A stretch of 64,000 nucleotides of DNA. It comes from Oscillospiraceae bacterium (GTDB taxonomy: Bacteria > Bacillota > Clostridia > Oscillospirales > CAG-272). Location of the stretch: NCBI GenBank assembly GCA_015064845.1, contig SVRL01000005.1, forward strand, positions 1 to 64,000, in the 5' to 3' direction. The notes beneath the pieces were generated by a model that saw only the letters and a program-made list of their open reading frames with translations, was not told the DNA's origin and did not search any database. Positions 52,607 through 61,627 of the stretch are shown piece after piece. Position 1 is the stretch's first letter, and each line of letters begins with the position of its first letter. The position numbers and the translations under genes are program-made.

Positions 52607-53317
52607 TTATTTCCTTTTATAATTTAAGACCAAATTCCCATTTTCATTTTCTGCTTTAACCGGTTCAAAATTTGCAATCTCCGAATCCATAAACAACGGT
52701 TTACTGTCCTTGCCTGCTACCACAGGAGCAACAACAAGACTCAGTTCATCGACCGCCCCCACTCTTTCAAACGCGCCGTTCATAATACTTCCACCTTCCA
52801 GAAGCAAGGTATTACATCCGATGATATTTTTCAATTTGAACAATGCAAGCTCCACGTCAATGACATTTTCGCCTGCGAAAATATACGGAATTCCCATCGA
52901 TTCCAGATAACCGAGATAGCGTTCATCAACATCTTCCGAAAGCACCTCGATGATCTGCGCGCCATCATAGCCGAGATCTCCGTCCGGATCCATGATTTTG
53001 TTGGATTTCCAACCAAGTTTACCGTGCGTATCAAAAGCAACCGCATAGAATCCGCTGAGATTGTCAACGATATAATCCATCTTCAGATTCATATCATGAT
53101 GCACGGGCTTATGCATACTCAAATCGGGATACCAACCTCCCGTAAAGCTGCTTTCCATCGTAATGCGGCCGCAGATAAAGCCGTCCGCTTTCAATTCCCT
53201 GTTCAAACGGTAATAGATATCCGTTGCTTCGGCACATTCCGGCTGAAACAGAAAATCTCCCGTGACCTTTCCGTCAATGGAGGTTGTCATATGACAAATA
53301 ATATACGGTCTGTTCAT
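52607..53317 (-). CDS. RibD C-terminal/dihydrofolate-reductase-like reductase
   Basis: A 236-residue NADPH-dependent reductase of the RibD_C/DHFR superfamily. The N-terminal MTTSIDGKVTGDF and GFICGRITME match the family, and a late LLLEGGSIMNGAF motif is the RibD cofactor-binding loop. It is a stand-alone reductase without a deaminase domain and is not in a riboflavin operon, so the substrate is open. GGAAGGG precedes the ATG. Confidence 0.85.
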   Translation of the reverse strand: MNRPYIICHMTTSIDGKVTGDFLFQPECAEATDIYYRLNRELKADGFICGRITMESSFTGGWYPDLSMHKPVHHDMNLKMDYIVDNLSGFYAVAFDTHGKLGWKSNKIMDPDGDLGYDGAQIIEVLSEDVDERYLGYLESMGIPYIFAGENVIDVELALFKLKNIIGCNTLLLEGGSIMNGAFERVGAVDELSLVVAPVVAGKDSKPLFMDSEIANFEPVKAENENGNLVLNYKRK

Positions 53318-53367
53318 GTGTTATCCCTTCCCTCACTCATTCAAAAGTATATCATGCAAAAACGCTT

Positions 53368-53991
53368 TTAAAAAGCCAACCTTTTTCTTTCCTCATAAAT
53401 CGTTCTTATGCCACACCAGATCAAATATACCGCAACAATGACCGAACCAATCATATCCAACCAAAAGGAGAATACACTTTTCGGCGCAATCAGCACGGAA
53501 AGGAGTGCCGCCGTAACGCTGATATCCACCAAACTCTTTGCCCGATACAATCTTGCCTGAACGGCTAAAATGACGTTCGGTTCATTTCTGTTCAGATGCG
53601 TGTACTTCGCCCAAAATATCGAATTGGCAATCACGCCGAGCAAAGCAATTGCAAGTCCGGGAATCACGTTGCCCTTGTCTTCGTTTTGAATTGCAAATGC
53701 AAGCACAGCCATGATCCCACCTGCAAGACACATCATCGAGCCCACGAAGATGTTGGAACGGCGCTCCAACTTGCGCTTTCTCATCTCATCGCAAACACTG
53801 CCCTTTTGCGTTGCGCTATATACTGCAAAAGACATAATGATTGCCAGTAACTCCGCGCTTCTGCGCACAAAATCAGCAATTTGCGTTGAGCTTCTGCCTG
53901 CAATCAGCCCCAGTCCCACGACAAGAGGACCCGGAGAACTCATGATGATCGACCATAGGAGTGTTTTTGCTCCCGATTTCTTTTTTTCCAT
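53368..53991 (-). CDS. Cation-diffusion-facilitator-like membrane protein
   Basis: A 207-residue membrane protein with five or six helices. The spacing of RRSAELLAIIMSFAVY in an early helix and RAKSLVDISVTAALL in a later one resembles CDF metal transporters, but the HxxxD zinc site is incomplete (only the Asp is present). It also lacks the cytoplasmic C-terminal domain. So metal transport is doubtful. The track ORF starts at TTG 54006; ATG 53991 has GGAGG. It lies four bases after the dolichol-kinase-like gene. Confidence 0.65.
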   Translation of the reverse strand: MEKKKSGAKTLLWSIIMSSPGPLVVGLGLIAGRSSTQIADFVRRSAELLAIIMSFAVYSATQKGSVCDEMRKRKLERRSNIFVGSMMCLAGGIMAVLAFAIQNEDKGNVIPGLAIALLGVIANSIFWAKYTHLNRNEPNVILAVQARLYRAKSLVDISVTAALLSVLIAPKSVFSFWLDMIGSVIVAVYLIWCGIRTIYEERKRLAF

Positions 53992-53995
53992 CACA

Positions 53996-54703
53996 TCAAC
54001 CTCCAAAAACTGTTACCAAGGGAATGATGACAACCATAGCGGCGGTCGGGCAAACAACCGTATCCAATCCGTTTTGGGCGCACATTTCCGTCAACGTACA
54101 AACAATAGCCGCGAGTAAAGCGGTACCTATACAAAGGGGAATACCGAATCCACCTCTGACCGTCAGAACCGTAAACACCGATATCAAGGAGCAGACGAAC
54201 ATCGCAAGCGAGCCCTCAATACTCTTTTTGCCGTCTGCCAACTTCCATTTAATTTTATGCTTTCCAAAGCGTTTGCCGACCAAAGCCGCCATGGCATCGC
54301 CAACGCCCCAAGCGTAAATGGAAGCGAGAACGAGATATTGATCTCCGAACAGTCCCCAGCAAATCGAAACGCTGAATGCCATCATGCCAATCGCCAAAAC
54401 CATACTGTTTTTGAACTCGCCCTTTCTGCGCTCGTTCACAAAGGACGAAAACACGGGTAGCTTCTCTGCAAGAGACAAAACGGGAAACAGAACGACGATC
54501 AATGCGCATGCAAAAATTGCCGCCCTCCACCATATGTCAAACGCAAAAACCAGCGGAATATATGCGCCCAATAAAATGAAATGCAGTATTTTTCTGAACA
54601 ATTCATCGGGAATCGTGAGCAACTTTCGCGCCGACAACATAATGCTTGCTGCAACACTTATGTATAACATCGTAATGCCGGTTCCGTACCAAAATGCTTG
54701 CAC
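53996..54703 (-). CDS. Dolichol/phytol/diacylglycerol kinase-like CTP-dependent membrane enzyme
   Basis: A 235-residue integral membrane protein with about seven helices. The signature YAWGVGDAMAALVGKRFGK and KSIEGSLAMF matches the CTP-dependent lipid kinase family (SEC59, DGK1, VTE5) that phosphorylates polyprenols, phytol or diacylglycerol. An N-terminal DELFRKILHF block is also conserved. It starts at GTG 54703 with GAGGTGAT ahead. In bacteria its lipid substrate is unclear; polyprenol recycling is a reasonable guess. Confidence 0.8.
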   Translation of the reverse strand: MQAFWYGTGITMLYISVAASIMLSARKLLTIPDELFRKILHFILLGAYIPLVFAFDIWWRAAIFACALIVVLFPVLSLAEKLPVFSSFVNERRKGEFKNSMVLAIGMMAFSVSICWGLFGDQYLVLASIYAWGVGDAMAALVGKRFGKHKIKWKLADGKKSIEGSLAMFVCSLISVFTVLTVRGGFGIPLCIGTALLAAIVCTLTEMCAQNGLDTVVCPTAAMVVIIPLVTVFGG

Positions 54704-54797
54704 GTGGGATCACCTCAATTCTGATTATTTAGCAATATTATTCCAAATTTTAGATAATGGCACAGTTCTTTTACCGTTTATGTATTCTTATGACGGA

Positions 54798-55145
54798 TTA
54801 ACTCATATCATAAGTTCGATACCCGTATCCGATTATCTTATTTTGTAAATTGTAAAAACGACTATATGTATTGTTCTTTGAGAAAAACTCCAGAAATTTT
54901 CCTTTTTCAACGAATTGAATCATTATCGGTTTTGGCAAAGCATAAAACGTAAAGCTAAAATTCGAAGCATCCCGCTCACCGACACATTTTGCAGCGTTCA
55001 CCGAATTTGCTTTATTCCACATCTCTGCACATACAGCAAAATCAATATACAGACCGTTCTTCAGAGCAATCCCTTTTGCAGTGATTTCAGATATTTCATT
55101 CTCCGTAAACGCTTCATAGTCCGCAAAATAATTATCTTTATTCAT
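54798..55145 (-). CDS. Orphan small soluble protein coupled to CPBP protease
   Basis: A 115-residue soluble protein of mixed alpha/beta character, not recognised. It is rich in Asn, Phe and Tyr, with no signal peptide or membrane segment. The ATG overlaps the CPBP protease stop by four bases, so they are translated together. Two possible ideas are a protease partner or a substrate; neither has sequence support. Confidence 0.6.
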   Translation of the reverse strand: MNKDNYFADYEAFTENEISEITAKGIALKNGLYIDFAVCAEMWNKANSVNAAKCVGERDASNFSFTFYALPKPIMIQFVEKGKFLEFFSKNNTYSRFYNLQNKIIGYGYRTYDMS

Positions 55146-55894
55146 GATTTTTTCGTTCCTTCTTTTTCATTTTCTTTCATAGTCAGTGCCAAATACCATG
55201 CATATGCGCCTGTGATAACCGTGAGCAAGATGCAAGTCAGAATCCTCATCTCTGCCGTTGCCTTTCCTTCGTTTGTAAATACACTCAGCGCATTAAAAAT
55301 ACCGTGAATGATGATACAGCCAATCAAGCTTTTTGTTTTCAAATACATCATCACAAACATAAATCCTGCGGCGGTAGCATACACGATCTGCAGCAAGTTA
55401 GGAAGCAACTCGGCGCCTGATCCGTTGATCAGATTGACGATGTGTCCAACACCAAAGGTTACGCTTGAAACAATCACGGCGACTTTCGGTGTTCCCTTCC
55501 GCATTGCTTCAAACAGAAAACCTCGGAAGATCAGTTCTTCAAGAAAACCAACGCAGAACATCGAAAGTATGTAAAGCACGGTTTCCGTCAACCCGTAATT
55601 GAAAGTCACGCCGTACCACAGATTTGCCGTCAGCATCAAAATCACGGGCAGATAATATAGCATGGACCGCGCGGATGTTTGAGCGGGACGAAATCCGTAA
55701 GCTTCAAAGAGATGATTCTTCTTTAAGAATATCAAGAGTACCGCAGACAACAAAATTCCGACACATAGCGTCAGCGATTTTTCAATTCCTATCATCGCAG
55801 AAAGCGAATCGCCTGCGGACATCAGTATGCAGTATGCGACAATCCATAAGACGGCAAACCAAATTTCGCTTTTTCCGTATAATTTTTTCAACAT
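55142..55894 (-). CDS. CPBP family intramembrane metalloprotease
   Basis: A 250-residue multi-pass protease (CAAX/Abi type). The catalytic Glu pair is in GFLEELIFRGFLFEA, and the metal-binding histidine in TFGVGHIVNLING. It has about seven helices. Such enzymes process prenylated or signal-like peptides, and in Bacillota often provide bacteriocin self-immunity. The track ORF starts ten codons early; ATG 55894 has GAGGTG five bases ahead. First gene of a co-directional run of seven. Confidence 0.85.
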   Translation of the reverse strand: MLKKLYGKSEIWFAVLWIVAYCILMSAGDSLSAMIGIEKSLTLCVGILLSAVLLIFLKKNHLFEAYGFRPAQTSARSMLYYLPVILMLTANLWYGVTFNYGLTETVLYILSMFCVGFLEELIFRGFLFEAMRKGTPKVAVIVSSVTFGVGHIVNLINGSGAELLPNLLQIVYATAAGFMFVMMYLKTKSLIGCIIIHGIFNALSVFTNEGKATAEMRILTCILLTVITGAYAWYLALTMKENEKEGTKKS

Positions 55895-56010
55895 TTTACA
55901 CCTCAAACATGATTTCCGCACCAATGTGCTGTTGATACAATTCTAACGCGGAAAAGAAACTACCCAAAATGCTGTGCGATTGACTTCGGCAGATATTTCC
56001 GCTTATTCTC

Positions 56011-56625
56011 TCACTCAAAAAATTCCCCGTAAGGCAATCTGAAAATCATGATACGCTCACGCGTATCACTTCCTTCAAACAGATCGTAACACTCTGTTTC
56101 ATCGTAAAATTCAAGCTCATATACCGTCATCAGATAACACATATATTCGTCTGACGGATAGTAGAAAAACAAAAATATTTCCCTTGGATTCTCATAATAA
56201 GATTCAATCATTCTCGCGATCACCTTGCGAAGGATTTCTACGGAAAAAGGATTGAAGAAATAACAACGGTTGACCTCTTTCGGTACAACGTATTCTTCTG
56301 CCCTTGTCAAGACAAATTCTGTTCCAATTCTTGAAACGGCGGTCTTTTTATTTTCGAGCGCTTTTTCATAAATCCGACTGTCGTATTCAATTCCAACCGT
56401 TTTTGCCTTTGTCTGATAGGAAAGAAAAAATCCTACGCGTCCTTTTCCGCAGCCATAGTCAAGTATGATATCTTTTTTTGTAAAAAGTCCGCTTTCAGCC
56501 AGCCGCTCCAAAACGCAATACGGCGTAGGTTCATACGGAAAACGGTACTGATCGGCATTGCTATCATCCCGACCTCTTGTTTTGATCTGCAAAATCTTAT
56601 CCCATGTTTTTTCGTTGTCCATCAT
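56011..56625 (-). CDS. Class I SAM-dependent methyltransferase
   Basis: A 204-residue methyltransferase. SAM motif I is ILDYGCGKGRVGF near residue 55, followed by an acidic strand end (VGIEYDSRIYE) and the later CYFFNPFS motif. The pattern resembles a family of unknown substrate in Bacillota; a Tyr-rich C-terminal half may bind the acceptor. The ATG at 56625 is used, since the track's TTG at 56640 is not in context. The preceding gene is the lipoprotein, 28 bases upstream. Confidence 0.8.
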   Translation of the reverse strand: MMDNEKTWDKILQIKTRGRDDSNADQYRFPYEPTPYCVLERLAESGLFTKKDIILDYGCGKGRVGFFLSYQTKAKTVGIEYDSRIYEKALENKKTAVSRIGTEFVLTRAEEYVVPKEVNRCYFFNPFSVEILRKVIARMIESYYENPREIFLFFYYPSDEYMCYLMTVYELEFYDETECYDLFEGSDTRERIMIFRLPYGEFFE

Positions 56626-56653
56626 TGTTTTTCTCTGCAAAACTTCATTTCAA

Positions 56654-57061
56654 TCAATTGTACTCAAATTCAAAATCACCATCCACACATTTTCCTATCG
56701 ATTCGAGAGTAATGTAGATTGTTTTTTCGTTATCATATTTCCCATCAAGTGTAATCGTTTCATCATAAGTTTCTCCGCCCTTGACTGTACGGAGTAATTC
56801 TTTTTTACCGTCAACACCAATATAAATATTCATCTCGCCTTCAGCAAGACTTGATTCAAAATCAAGCGTATGGTCGGCATCACCGTCTCTTCTTAATTTG
56901 AAATGATACGTTCCCTTAAAGGTGTCAAATTCAATATTTGCTTCATCGCCCTGACAAGAAGTGATCAAAATGGTTGCAGAATAATTGTTTACGTATCTCT
57001 CGCAACCACAAAGCATAACAAGTGTGAGTATCATCGCCAACACAAAACCAATTTTTTTCAT
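56654..57061 (-). CDS. Small lipoprotein
   Basis: A 135-residue exported lipoprotein. The signal is KKIGFVLAMILTLVM and the lipobox is LCGC, with the Cys at about residue 20. The mature part is acidic and beta-rich (DGKKELLRTVKGGETYDETI), like a small Ig- or lipocalin-like domain, and is not recognised further. ATG 57061 has GGAGGG ten bases ahead. Next in the same direction comes the methyltransferase. Confidence 0.8.
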   Translation of the reverse strand: MKKIGFVLAMILTLVMLCGCERYVNNYSATILITSCQGDEANIEFDTFKGTYHFKLRRDGDADHTLDFESSLAEGEMNIYIGVDGKKELLRTVKGGETYDETITLDGKYDNEKTIYITLESIGKCVDGDFEFEYN

Positions 57062-57152
57062 AACCGTATTTCCCTCCATATTTTGTTTTCAGCATATCGC
57101 TTGGAAATTTATATTTTTGCTTCCTTGATAAAGCTATATTAAGAAACTTGCC

Positions 57153-57734
57153 TTAACTGTCGCGCTCGCAGTCATCTTCCCCGGACACATGTTTTCTTAT
57201 TCTCTGAAAACGTCTCATGACTCTGACGAGCTTCGGTCTGTTATAGCGTTGAAGTATCACGAACAACGAATCAAACAGCATTGCAAAAACAGACGTTATA
57301 ATCAATGCAACCGTTCCCCCTAAAAATGGTATTACGATTATTGGCAATAGGCTGAGAACCATAATAATCTCATGAACGATCTCCGCTTGACAGGTCGCTC
57401 CTATAATATCTTTAACGGTTTTTCGACTCGTATCAAATGTATCCGGACTATATGTCGGGAGGTGTTTTTTCCACTCTTGTACACGTATTAACCTATAAAG
57501 CTTTTTTTCAAAACTTTTTTCCCGAAACCATATATTTTCATGATTGGCTTTATTTTTCATGATAGAATTTACAATAGTTCCAACCGCAAGCCTCATAATA
57601 AAGTGATAAAGAGTAACACCGATGGTAATTGTGATGGTTTCGGCAATACCGTTTTTTGTCACAATGAAAACAGGCAAAAATATTGTAAATCCTACAAGCA
57701 GGAAAGCAGTTATCAAAATCATTTTGTTTTTCAA
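57153..57734 (-). CDS. CrtO-like acyltransferase family membrane protein
   Basis: A 193-residue membrane protein with two N-terminal and two C-terminal helices and a cytoplasmic loop with FREKSFEKKLYRLIRVQEWK. That loop resembles glycosyl-4,4'-diaponeurosporenoate acyltransferase (CrtO) relatives. No carotenoid genes are near, so the real substrate is likely different. The first codon is TTG at 57734, seven bases after GAGGA; the next ATG (57722) is 19 bases away from that site, so the TTG start is favoured. Confidence 0.7.
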   Translation of the reverse strand: MKNKMILITAFLLVGFTIFLPVFIVTKNGIAETITITIGVTLYHFIMRLAVGTIVNSIMKNKANHENIWFREKSFEKKLYRLIRVQEWKKHLPTYSPDTFDTSRKTVKDIIGATCQAEIVHEIIMVLSLLPIIVIPFLGGTVALIITSVFAMLFDSLFVILQRYNRPKLVRVMRRFQRIRKHVSGEDDCERDS

Positions 57735-57818
57735 CGCTTCATCCTCTCAAATCCTTGATTTTCAAATTATTTCCAAAAAGCGCTTGACTTTAGGGGAATC
57801 GTTCGCTTGAATAATTTT

Positions 57819-57847
57819 ATTATACCATAATTTCGGCAAATAATCAA
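57819..57847 (-). promoter_or_regulatory. Promoter of the CrtO-like gene
   Basis: Minus strand TTGATT, 17 bases, TATAAT. Confidence 0.6.
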
Positions 57848-57994
57848 TGGAAGAAGCAAAATATGCCAATATGTAAGCTTAAATAATGGCGTAAAAATAC
57901 TTTGCTCGGTTCCGGCGTTTATCAGATAACTGAGAACGAGCGTGGAAGAAGCCTGCCGAAGTCTTTGAAGGTCGGCAACGCCATCGTAAAAATC

Positions 57995-58025
57995 GGCTCT
58001 CGGATTAATTTTCCGAGAGCCTTTT
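57995..58025. terminator. Terminator downstream of the GH28-like gene
   Basis: GGCTCTCGG, loop, CCGAGAGCC with T-runs on both sides. It most likely ends the minus-strand GH28-like transcript. Confidence 0.75.
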
Positions 58026-58145
58026 CTTTTGCGCAATATAAACATAGAGCTATTATGAGTGATCAGAGCAGAGAACTCTGTTTCAAAATAAACAGCCGGT
58101 CAAATTGATTTTGCTTTGACTTTTATAGGCGTTTATATAAAATGG

Positions 58146-59210
58146 TTATCTCTTGATTCTCTGATCCGAAAGCATTTTCGCGCCATCCTCACATTCAATA
58201 CCATACATCACAAGGTTTTTTATTGCACCGGCAAGCGTTACGGCACATCTTGCTCTCGAACGCACGTTTCTGACCGTGATATTATAGGTTTCCTCCTCCG
58301 TTGCGTGGCGAGTCCCATACATCGTGTTATCTCCTATGCGAATGGCGGTCAAGCCCCGCTCCATATACGGAGAATCGGCGGAAGTATCGTAAACGCCGTC
58401 AATCGTAATATCGTGAAGTTTGATCTCCCCTTGATTCAAAAGCCTTACGTTGGCGCAGAATGCTGACGTTGCAATATTTCTGACGGTAATATCACAAAGA
58501 TCGGACGGAAGTCCCTCCACCTTAAATTGTCTTTCCAAATGCCAATCGAGAGCCGTTAACGCAATAGAATCATCTTCGGTAAAACCCGTGATATTTTCAA
58601 TAGTAATATGATGACATCCCCGGCGAAGGTCGATGCCATCCGCATTTTTGACAAGAATCTCCTTGTACTTTGAATGTTTCAATCCATGATAAATATTACC
58701 TTCTGCATCTATTGCTGTATCGTTTGCACAAAAATCGATATTTCCAAGATATCCGTTGGCGCAATACACAAAATTCAAAGCCCAATAGCGTTGATTACGG
58801 CAAGAAATGCCTTTGATCATGAAGCCGCTTACGTTCGTAAACAAAACGAGATTGTTTTTCCAGATCGGAGGCAATCCGTTTTGCATATGGTTTCTTTCCG
58901 AAAGTCCGTTATATTCCCCGCCGTCAAGGATTGCCGTTCCCCGTCCGATAATGGAAATATTGGAATCCGTACCGTCTACGGTTTTACCGATTTCGGTATC
59001 GTGATGTTCGTTGACAAAGATATTGCTGTAACACCCGTCTGCAAGCCGCAAATGACAATTCTCCAGAATCAATGTAAAGTTCGACGGAATGCGGACGGGA
59101 GCATCTATGATATGGCACCCTCTGATGATAGCGGTTCTTGTTTCATTTTGAAGTGCTTCTTCAATTTTCCCGGTGATATATGCCGAGCCGTTTTTCATAA
59201 ATTCATTCAC
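58146..59210 (-). CDS. GH28-like right-handed beta-helix protein
   Basis: A 354-residue beta-helix protein with repeated N-I-x-G/T-I rungs. KNADGIDLRRG and TEDDSIAL match the GH28 polygalacturonase aspartates (NTD and DD). The GHG histidine and RIK motifs are not present (VRLLNQG replaces the latter), so it may have a different substrate or mode. No signal peptide, so it acts inside the cell. With the GH4/Uxa genes it suggests pectin-fragment degradation. AAAGGAG precedes the ATG at 59210. Confidence 0.75.
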   Translation of the reverse strand: MNEFMKNGSAYITGKIEEALQNETRTAIIRGCHIIDAPVRIPSNFTLILENCHLRLADGCYSNIFVNEHHDTEIGKTVDGTDSNISIIGRGTAILDGGEYNGLSERNHMQNGLPPIWKNNLVLFTNVSGFMIKGISCRNQRYWALNFVYCANGYLGNIDFCANDTAIDAEGNIYHGLKHSKYKEILVKNADGIDLRRGCHHITIENITGFTEDDSIALTALDWHLERQFKVEGLPSDLCDITVRNIATSAFCANVRLLNQGEIKLHDITIDGVYDTSADSPYMERGLTAIRIGDNTMYGTRHATEEETYNITVRNVRSRARCAVTLAGAIKNLVMYGIECEDGAKMLSDQRIKR

Positions 59211-59234
59211 GGTAAACTCCTTTATCTGTACACC

Positions 59235-59405
59235 TTATTTGTTAGACGAAAGGGATGCAATTTTAGCATCCGCTGCATGAAAGTAATCATCCGTCTCCTT
59301 TCCGTCTTCCACTGCCGCAACCATGGGAATTGCGCTTTTTCCTATCTTAAAATGATAAGTGTCCGAGGTGTATCTGCGGAAAACGTGCGTGTGTTTCGGG
59401 ATCAT
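59235..59405 (-). CDS. Small unrecognised ORF upstream of the GH28-like gene
   Basis: A possible 56-residue protein that ends 24 bases before the GH28-like start, same direction. Its composition looks protein-like (VAAVEDGKETDD, FHAADAKI), but the ribosome site is weak. A promoter at 59417-59446 would start transcription only about five bases ahead of the ATG. It may be a fragment of an older gene or simply leader RNA. Confidence 0.3.
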   Translation of the reverse strand: MIPKHTHVFRRYTSDTYHFKIGKSAIPMVAAVEDGKETDDYFHAADAKIASLSSNK

Positions 59406-59416
59406 TCTTCGCGGAC

Positions 59417-59446
59417 AGTTTAGCATAAAAGACAAATGCTTGTCAA
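59417..59446 (-). promoter_or_regulatory. Promoter of the GH28-like unit
   Basis: Minus strand TTGACA, 18 bases, TAAACT. Confidence 0.5.
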
Positions 59447-59625
59447 GGTATAACCCGGAAATTTTACAAATTTTTCAGGATATTTACTCATGATAACCTC
59501 CGTTTTGCAATGGGTTATTTGATTTTATCTTATCACAAATGCTTGTCTGAAGGTATTGATCTTATTTTTGAAGAAAAAATTCTGATATATATTTTGATCC
59601 AACGAAATATCCTACTTCAATCAAT

Positions 59626-59654
59626 TTGACTTTTCCGAACCTTTATGTTATAAT
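59626..59654 (+). promoter_or_regulatory. Promoter of the UvrX-YolD pair
   Basis: TTGACT, 17 bases, TATAAT. A GAAC-6-GTTA dyad sits between -35 and -10 (59637-59650), but the LexA box needs a 4-base spacer, so it does not match. Confidence 0.65.
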
Positions 59655-59680
59655 AAAAATCGGATAGGAGGTATAAAGCG

Positions 59681-61177
59681 ATGCAAACGAAGAAAACATA
59701 TATTGCCATAGATCTGAAATCATTCTATGCATCCGTGGAATGCGTGGCGCGTGGACTGGATCCACTGACGACGAATTTGCTGGTTGCCGACGTTTCCAAG
59801 ACCGAAAAAACCATTTGTCTTGCTGTCACACCCAGTTTGAAAGCCTACGGAATTTCCGGCCGAGCCAGATTGTTTGAAGCAATCGAGCGAGTCAAATCCG
59901 AAAACGCAACAAGAAAAGCAAAATTACGCGGCAGAGATTTTATCGGCTCCTCATACGACGATAACGAATTGAAGAAAAATCCTTTTCTTGCAATCGACTA
60001 TATTGCCGCGCCTCCGAGAATGTCCGTATACCGCGAAATCAGCACTAAAATCGTTGCCACCTATCTCAAATTCGTTGCCATTGAGGATATCTACCCTTAC
60101 AGCATCGACGAAGTATTTATCGATGCTACACAGTATCTTGATACCTATAAAATGAACGCACACGATTTTGCCGCTATGCTGATCAAAAACGTTCTGAAAA
60201 GCTTCGGTGTAACGGCAACGGCGGGTATTGCCGAAAATATGTATTTATGCAAAGTTGCGCTGGACATCTCGGCAAAGCACATCCCTGCCGATCAGGACGG
60301 TGTACGCATCGCAGAGCTTGACACTATGTCCTATCGCAGAACGCTTTGGACTCACAGAAATCTGACGGATTTTTGGATGGTGGGCAATGCCACGGCAAAA
60401 AAGCTGAACGAGCTCGGGCTTTTCACGATGGGTGACGTTGCCAGATGCTCAACCCGTAACGAAGAAATTCTTTACAAGGCATTCGGAAAGAACGCCGTTT
60501 TTCTTATCGATCAAGCTTGGGGATACGAGCCCGTTGATATTGCAAGCATCAAAGCGTATAAGCCCGAATCTACCAGCACAAGCGCCGGTCAAGTGTTATC
60601 CCGTCCGTATACTTTTGATGAAACACGGATTATTGTAACGGAAATGGTCGACAAGCTTGTTCTGGAACTTGTCGAAAAAAACTTGAGAACCGATCAGATT
60701 GTTCTGACCGTCGGTTACGATATCGAAAACCTGACTGACGGTTGGCGCAAATCAGAATATAAAGGCGAAATTACGACGGACCGTTACGGCAGACGGATTC
60801 CCAAACATGCCCGAGGTACCGCCAATATGGGAAAATATACGTCTTCCTCCAAACTCATTACAGAAAAAACCTTGGAGCTTTTCGATCGCATCGCAGATAA
60901 AAAACTATTGACAAGAAGACTGAACATCACAGCCAACCGCCTTTTGACGGAAGAAGAAGCAAGGGCAAACGCACCGATGAAGCAGCTTTCGCTTTTTGAT
61001 GATCCTCAAGAAATAGCGCAAAAGGATGCGGACGAGGAACGTGAAGAACGAAGACAGAAAGCCGTCCTTGCGATCAAGAACCGATTCGGCAGCAACGCAA
61101 TTATGAAAGGGACGAGTTATCAGGATGCCGCGACCGGAATTGAACGAAATAAAACCGTTGGCGGTCATCACGAATAA
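59681..61177 (+). CDS. Y-family DNA polymerase (UmuC/UvrX-like)
   Basis: A 498-residue translesion polymerase. The palm begins IAIDLKSFYASVEC, with the second catalytic site in YSIDEVFIDAT. The little-finger region runs from about 300 to 430. A beta-clamp binding motif QLSLFDD lies at about 445, followed by a charged tail. The length is longer than classical DinB and fits the UvrX group found next to YolD genes. AGGAGG precedes the ATG. It probably supports mutagenic bypass of DNA damage. Confidence 0.9.
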   Translation: MQTKKTYIAIDLKSFYASVECVARGLDPLTTNLLVADVSKTEKTICLAVTPSLKAYGISGRARLFEAIERVKSENATRKAKLRGRDFIGSSYDDNELKKNPFLAIDYIAAPPRMSVYREISTKIVATYLKFVAIEDIYPYSIDEVFIDATQYLDTYKMNAHDFAAMLIKNVLKSFGVTATAGIAENMYLCKVALDISAKHIPADQDGVRIAELDTMSYRRTLWTHRNLTDFWMVGNATAKKLNELGLFTMGDVARCSTRNEEILYKAFGKNAVFLIDQAWGYEPVDIASIKAYKPESTSTSAGQVLSRPYTFDETRIIVTEMVDKLVLELVEKNLRTDQIVLTVGYDIENLTDGWRKSEYKGEITTDRYGRRIPKHARGTANMGKYTSSSKLITEKTLELFDRIADKKLLTRRLNITANRLLTEEEARANAPMKQLSLFDDPQEIAQKDADEEREERRQKAVLAIKNRFGSNAIMKGTSYQDAATGIERNKTVGGHHE

Positions 61178-61189
61178 AGGAGAACAATC

Positions 61190-61627
61190 ATGCCGCAAAA
61201 ATTTCCTTACGAAGATATTGTAAATCTTCCCCGACCGATTTCAAAGAAACATCCCGAACCGACCATGTTGGAACGCGCCGCTCGGTTTGCTCCGTTCGCC
61301 GCGATTACCGATTACGAAGAAATGGTGCTTGAGGAAGCACGCGTGACCGAGGAGCGCATTACGCTGGATGAAAACGCGTTGAACTTGCTCAATGAGAAAT
61401 TATATATCCTTCAGAAATTTCCCGATCAGATGCCCACACTCAAAGTAACCTATTTTGAGCCCGACAAAAAGAAGTCCGGCGGAGCTTACGTCACATACAA
61501 AGGAACCGTAAAGCGGGTAGAGTCCTATCAAAAGCTTCTCGTTATGAACGATGGCAAGAAGATTCCATTCGAGGATATTTGTACGCTGGAAAGCGAATTG
61601 TTTTATACTCTCGGTTTGGAAGACTGA
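61190..61627 (+). CDS. YolD-like family protein
   Basis: A 145-residue protein of the YolD family, with the family-typical opening ISKKHPEPTMLERAARFAPFAAIT and a later KVTYFEPDKKKSGGAYV. The function is unproven, but YolD genes sit beside UvrX/UmuC polymerases in many Bacillota. It is thought of as an accessory factor of the polymerase. It is 12 bases downstream of the polymerase gene with AAAGGAG ahead of the ATG. Confidence 0.9.
   Translation: MPQKFPYEDIVNLPRPISKKHPEPTMLERAARFAPFAAITDYEEMVLEEARVTEERITLDENALNLLNEKLYILQKFPDQMPTLKVTYFEPDKKKSGGAYVTYKGTVKRVESYQKLLVMNDGKKIPFEDICTLESELFYTLGLED

Larger units (their letters stand above)
57735..58145. other. Long intergenic stretch
   Basis: 411 bases without a credible gene. 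It holds the promoter of the CrtO-like gene (57819-57847) and a terminator (57995-58025). A short plus-strand ORF (57902-58108) crosses the terminator and has no ribosome site. Confidence 0.6.

Noticed and set aside
57902-58108. 68-codon ORF in the 57.7-58.1 kb gap
   Set aside because: It crosses a clear terminator hairpin and has no ribosome site.
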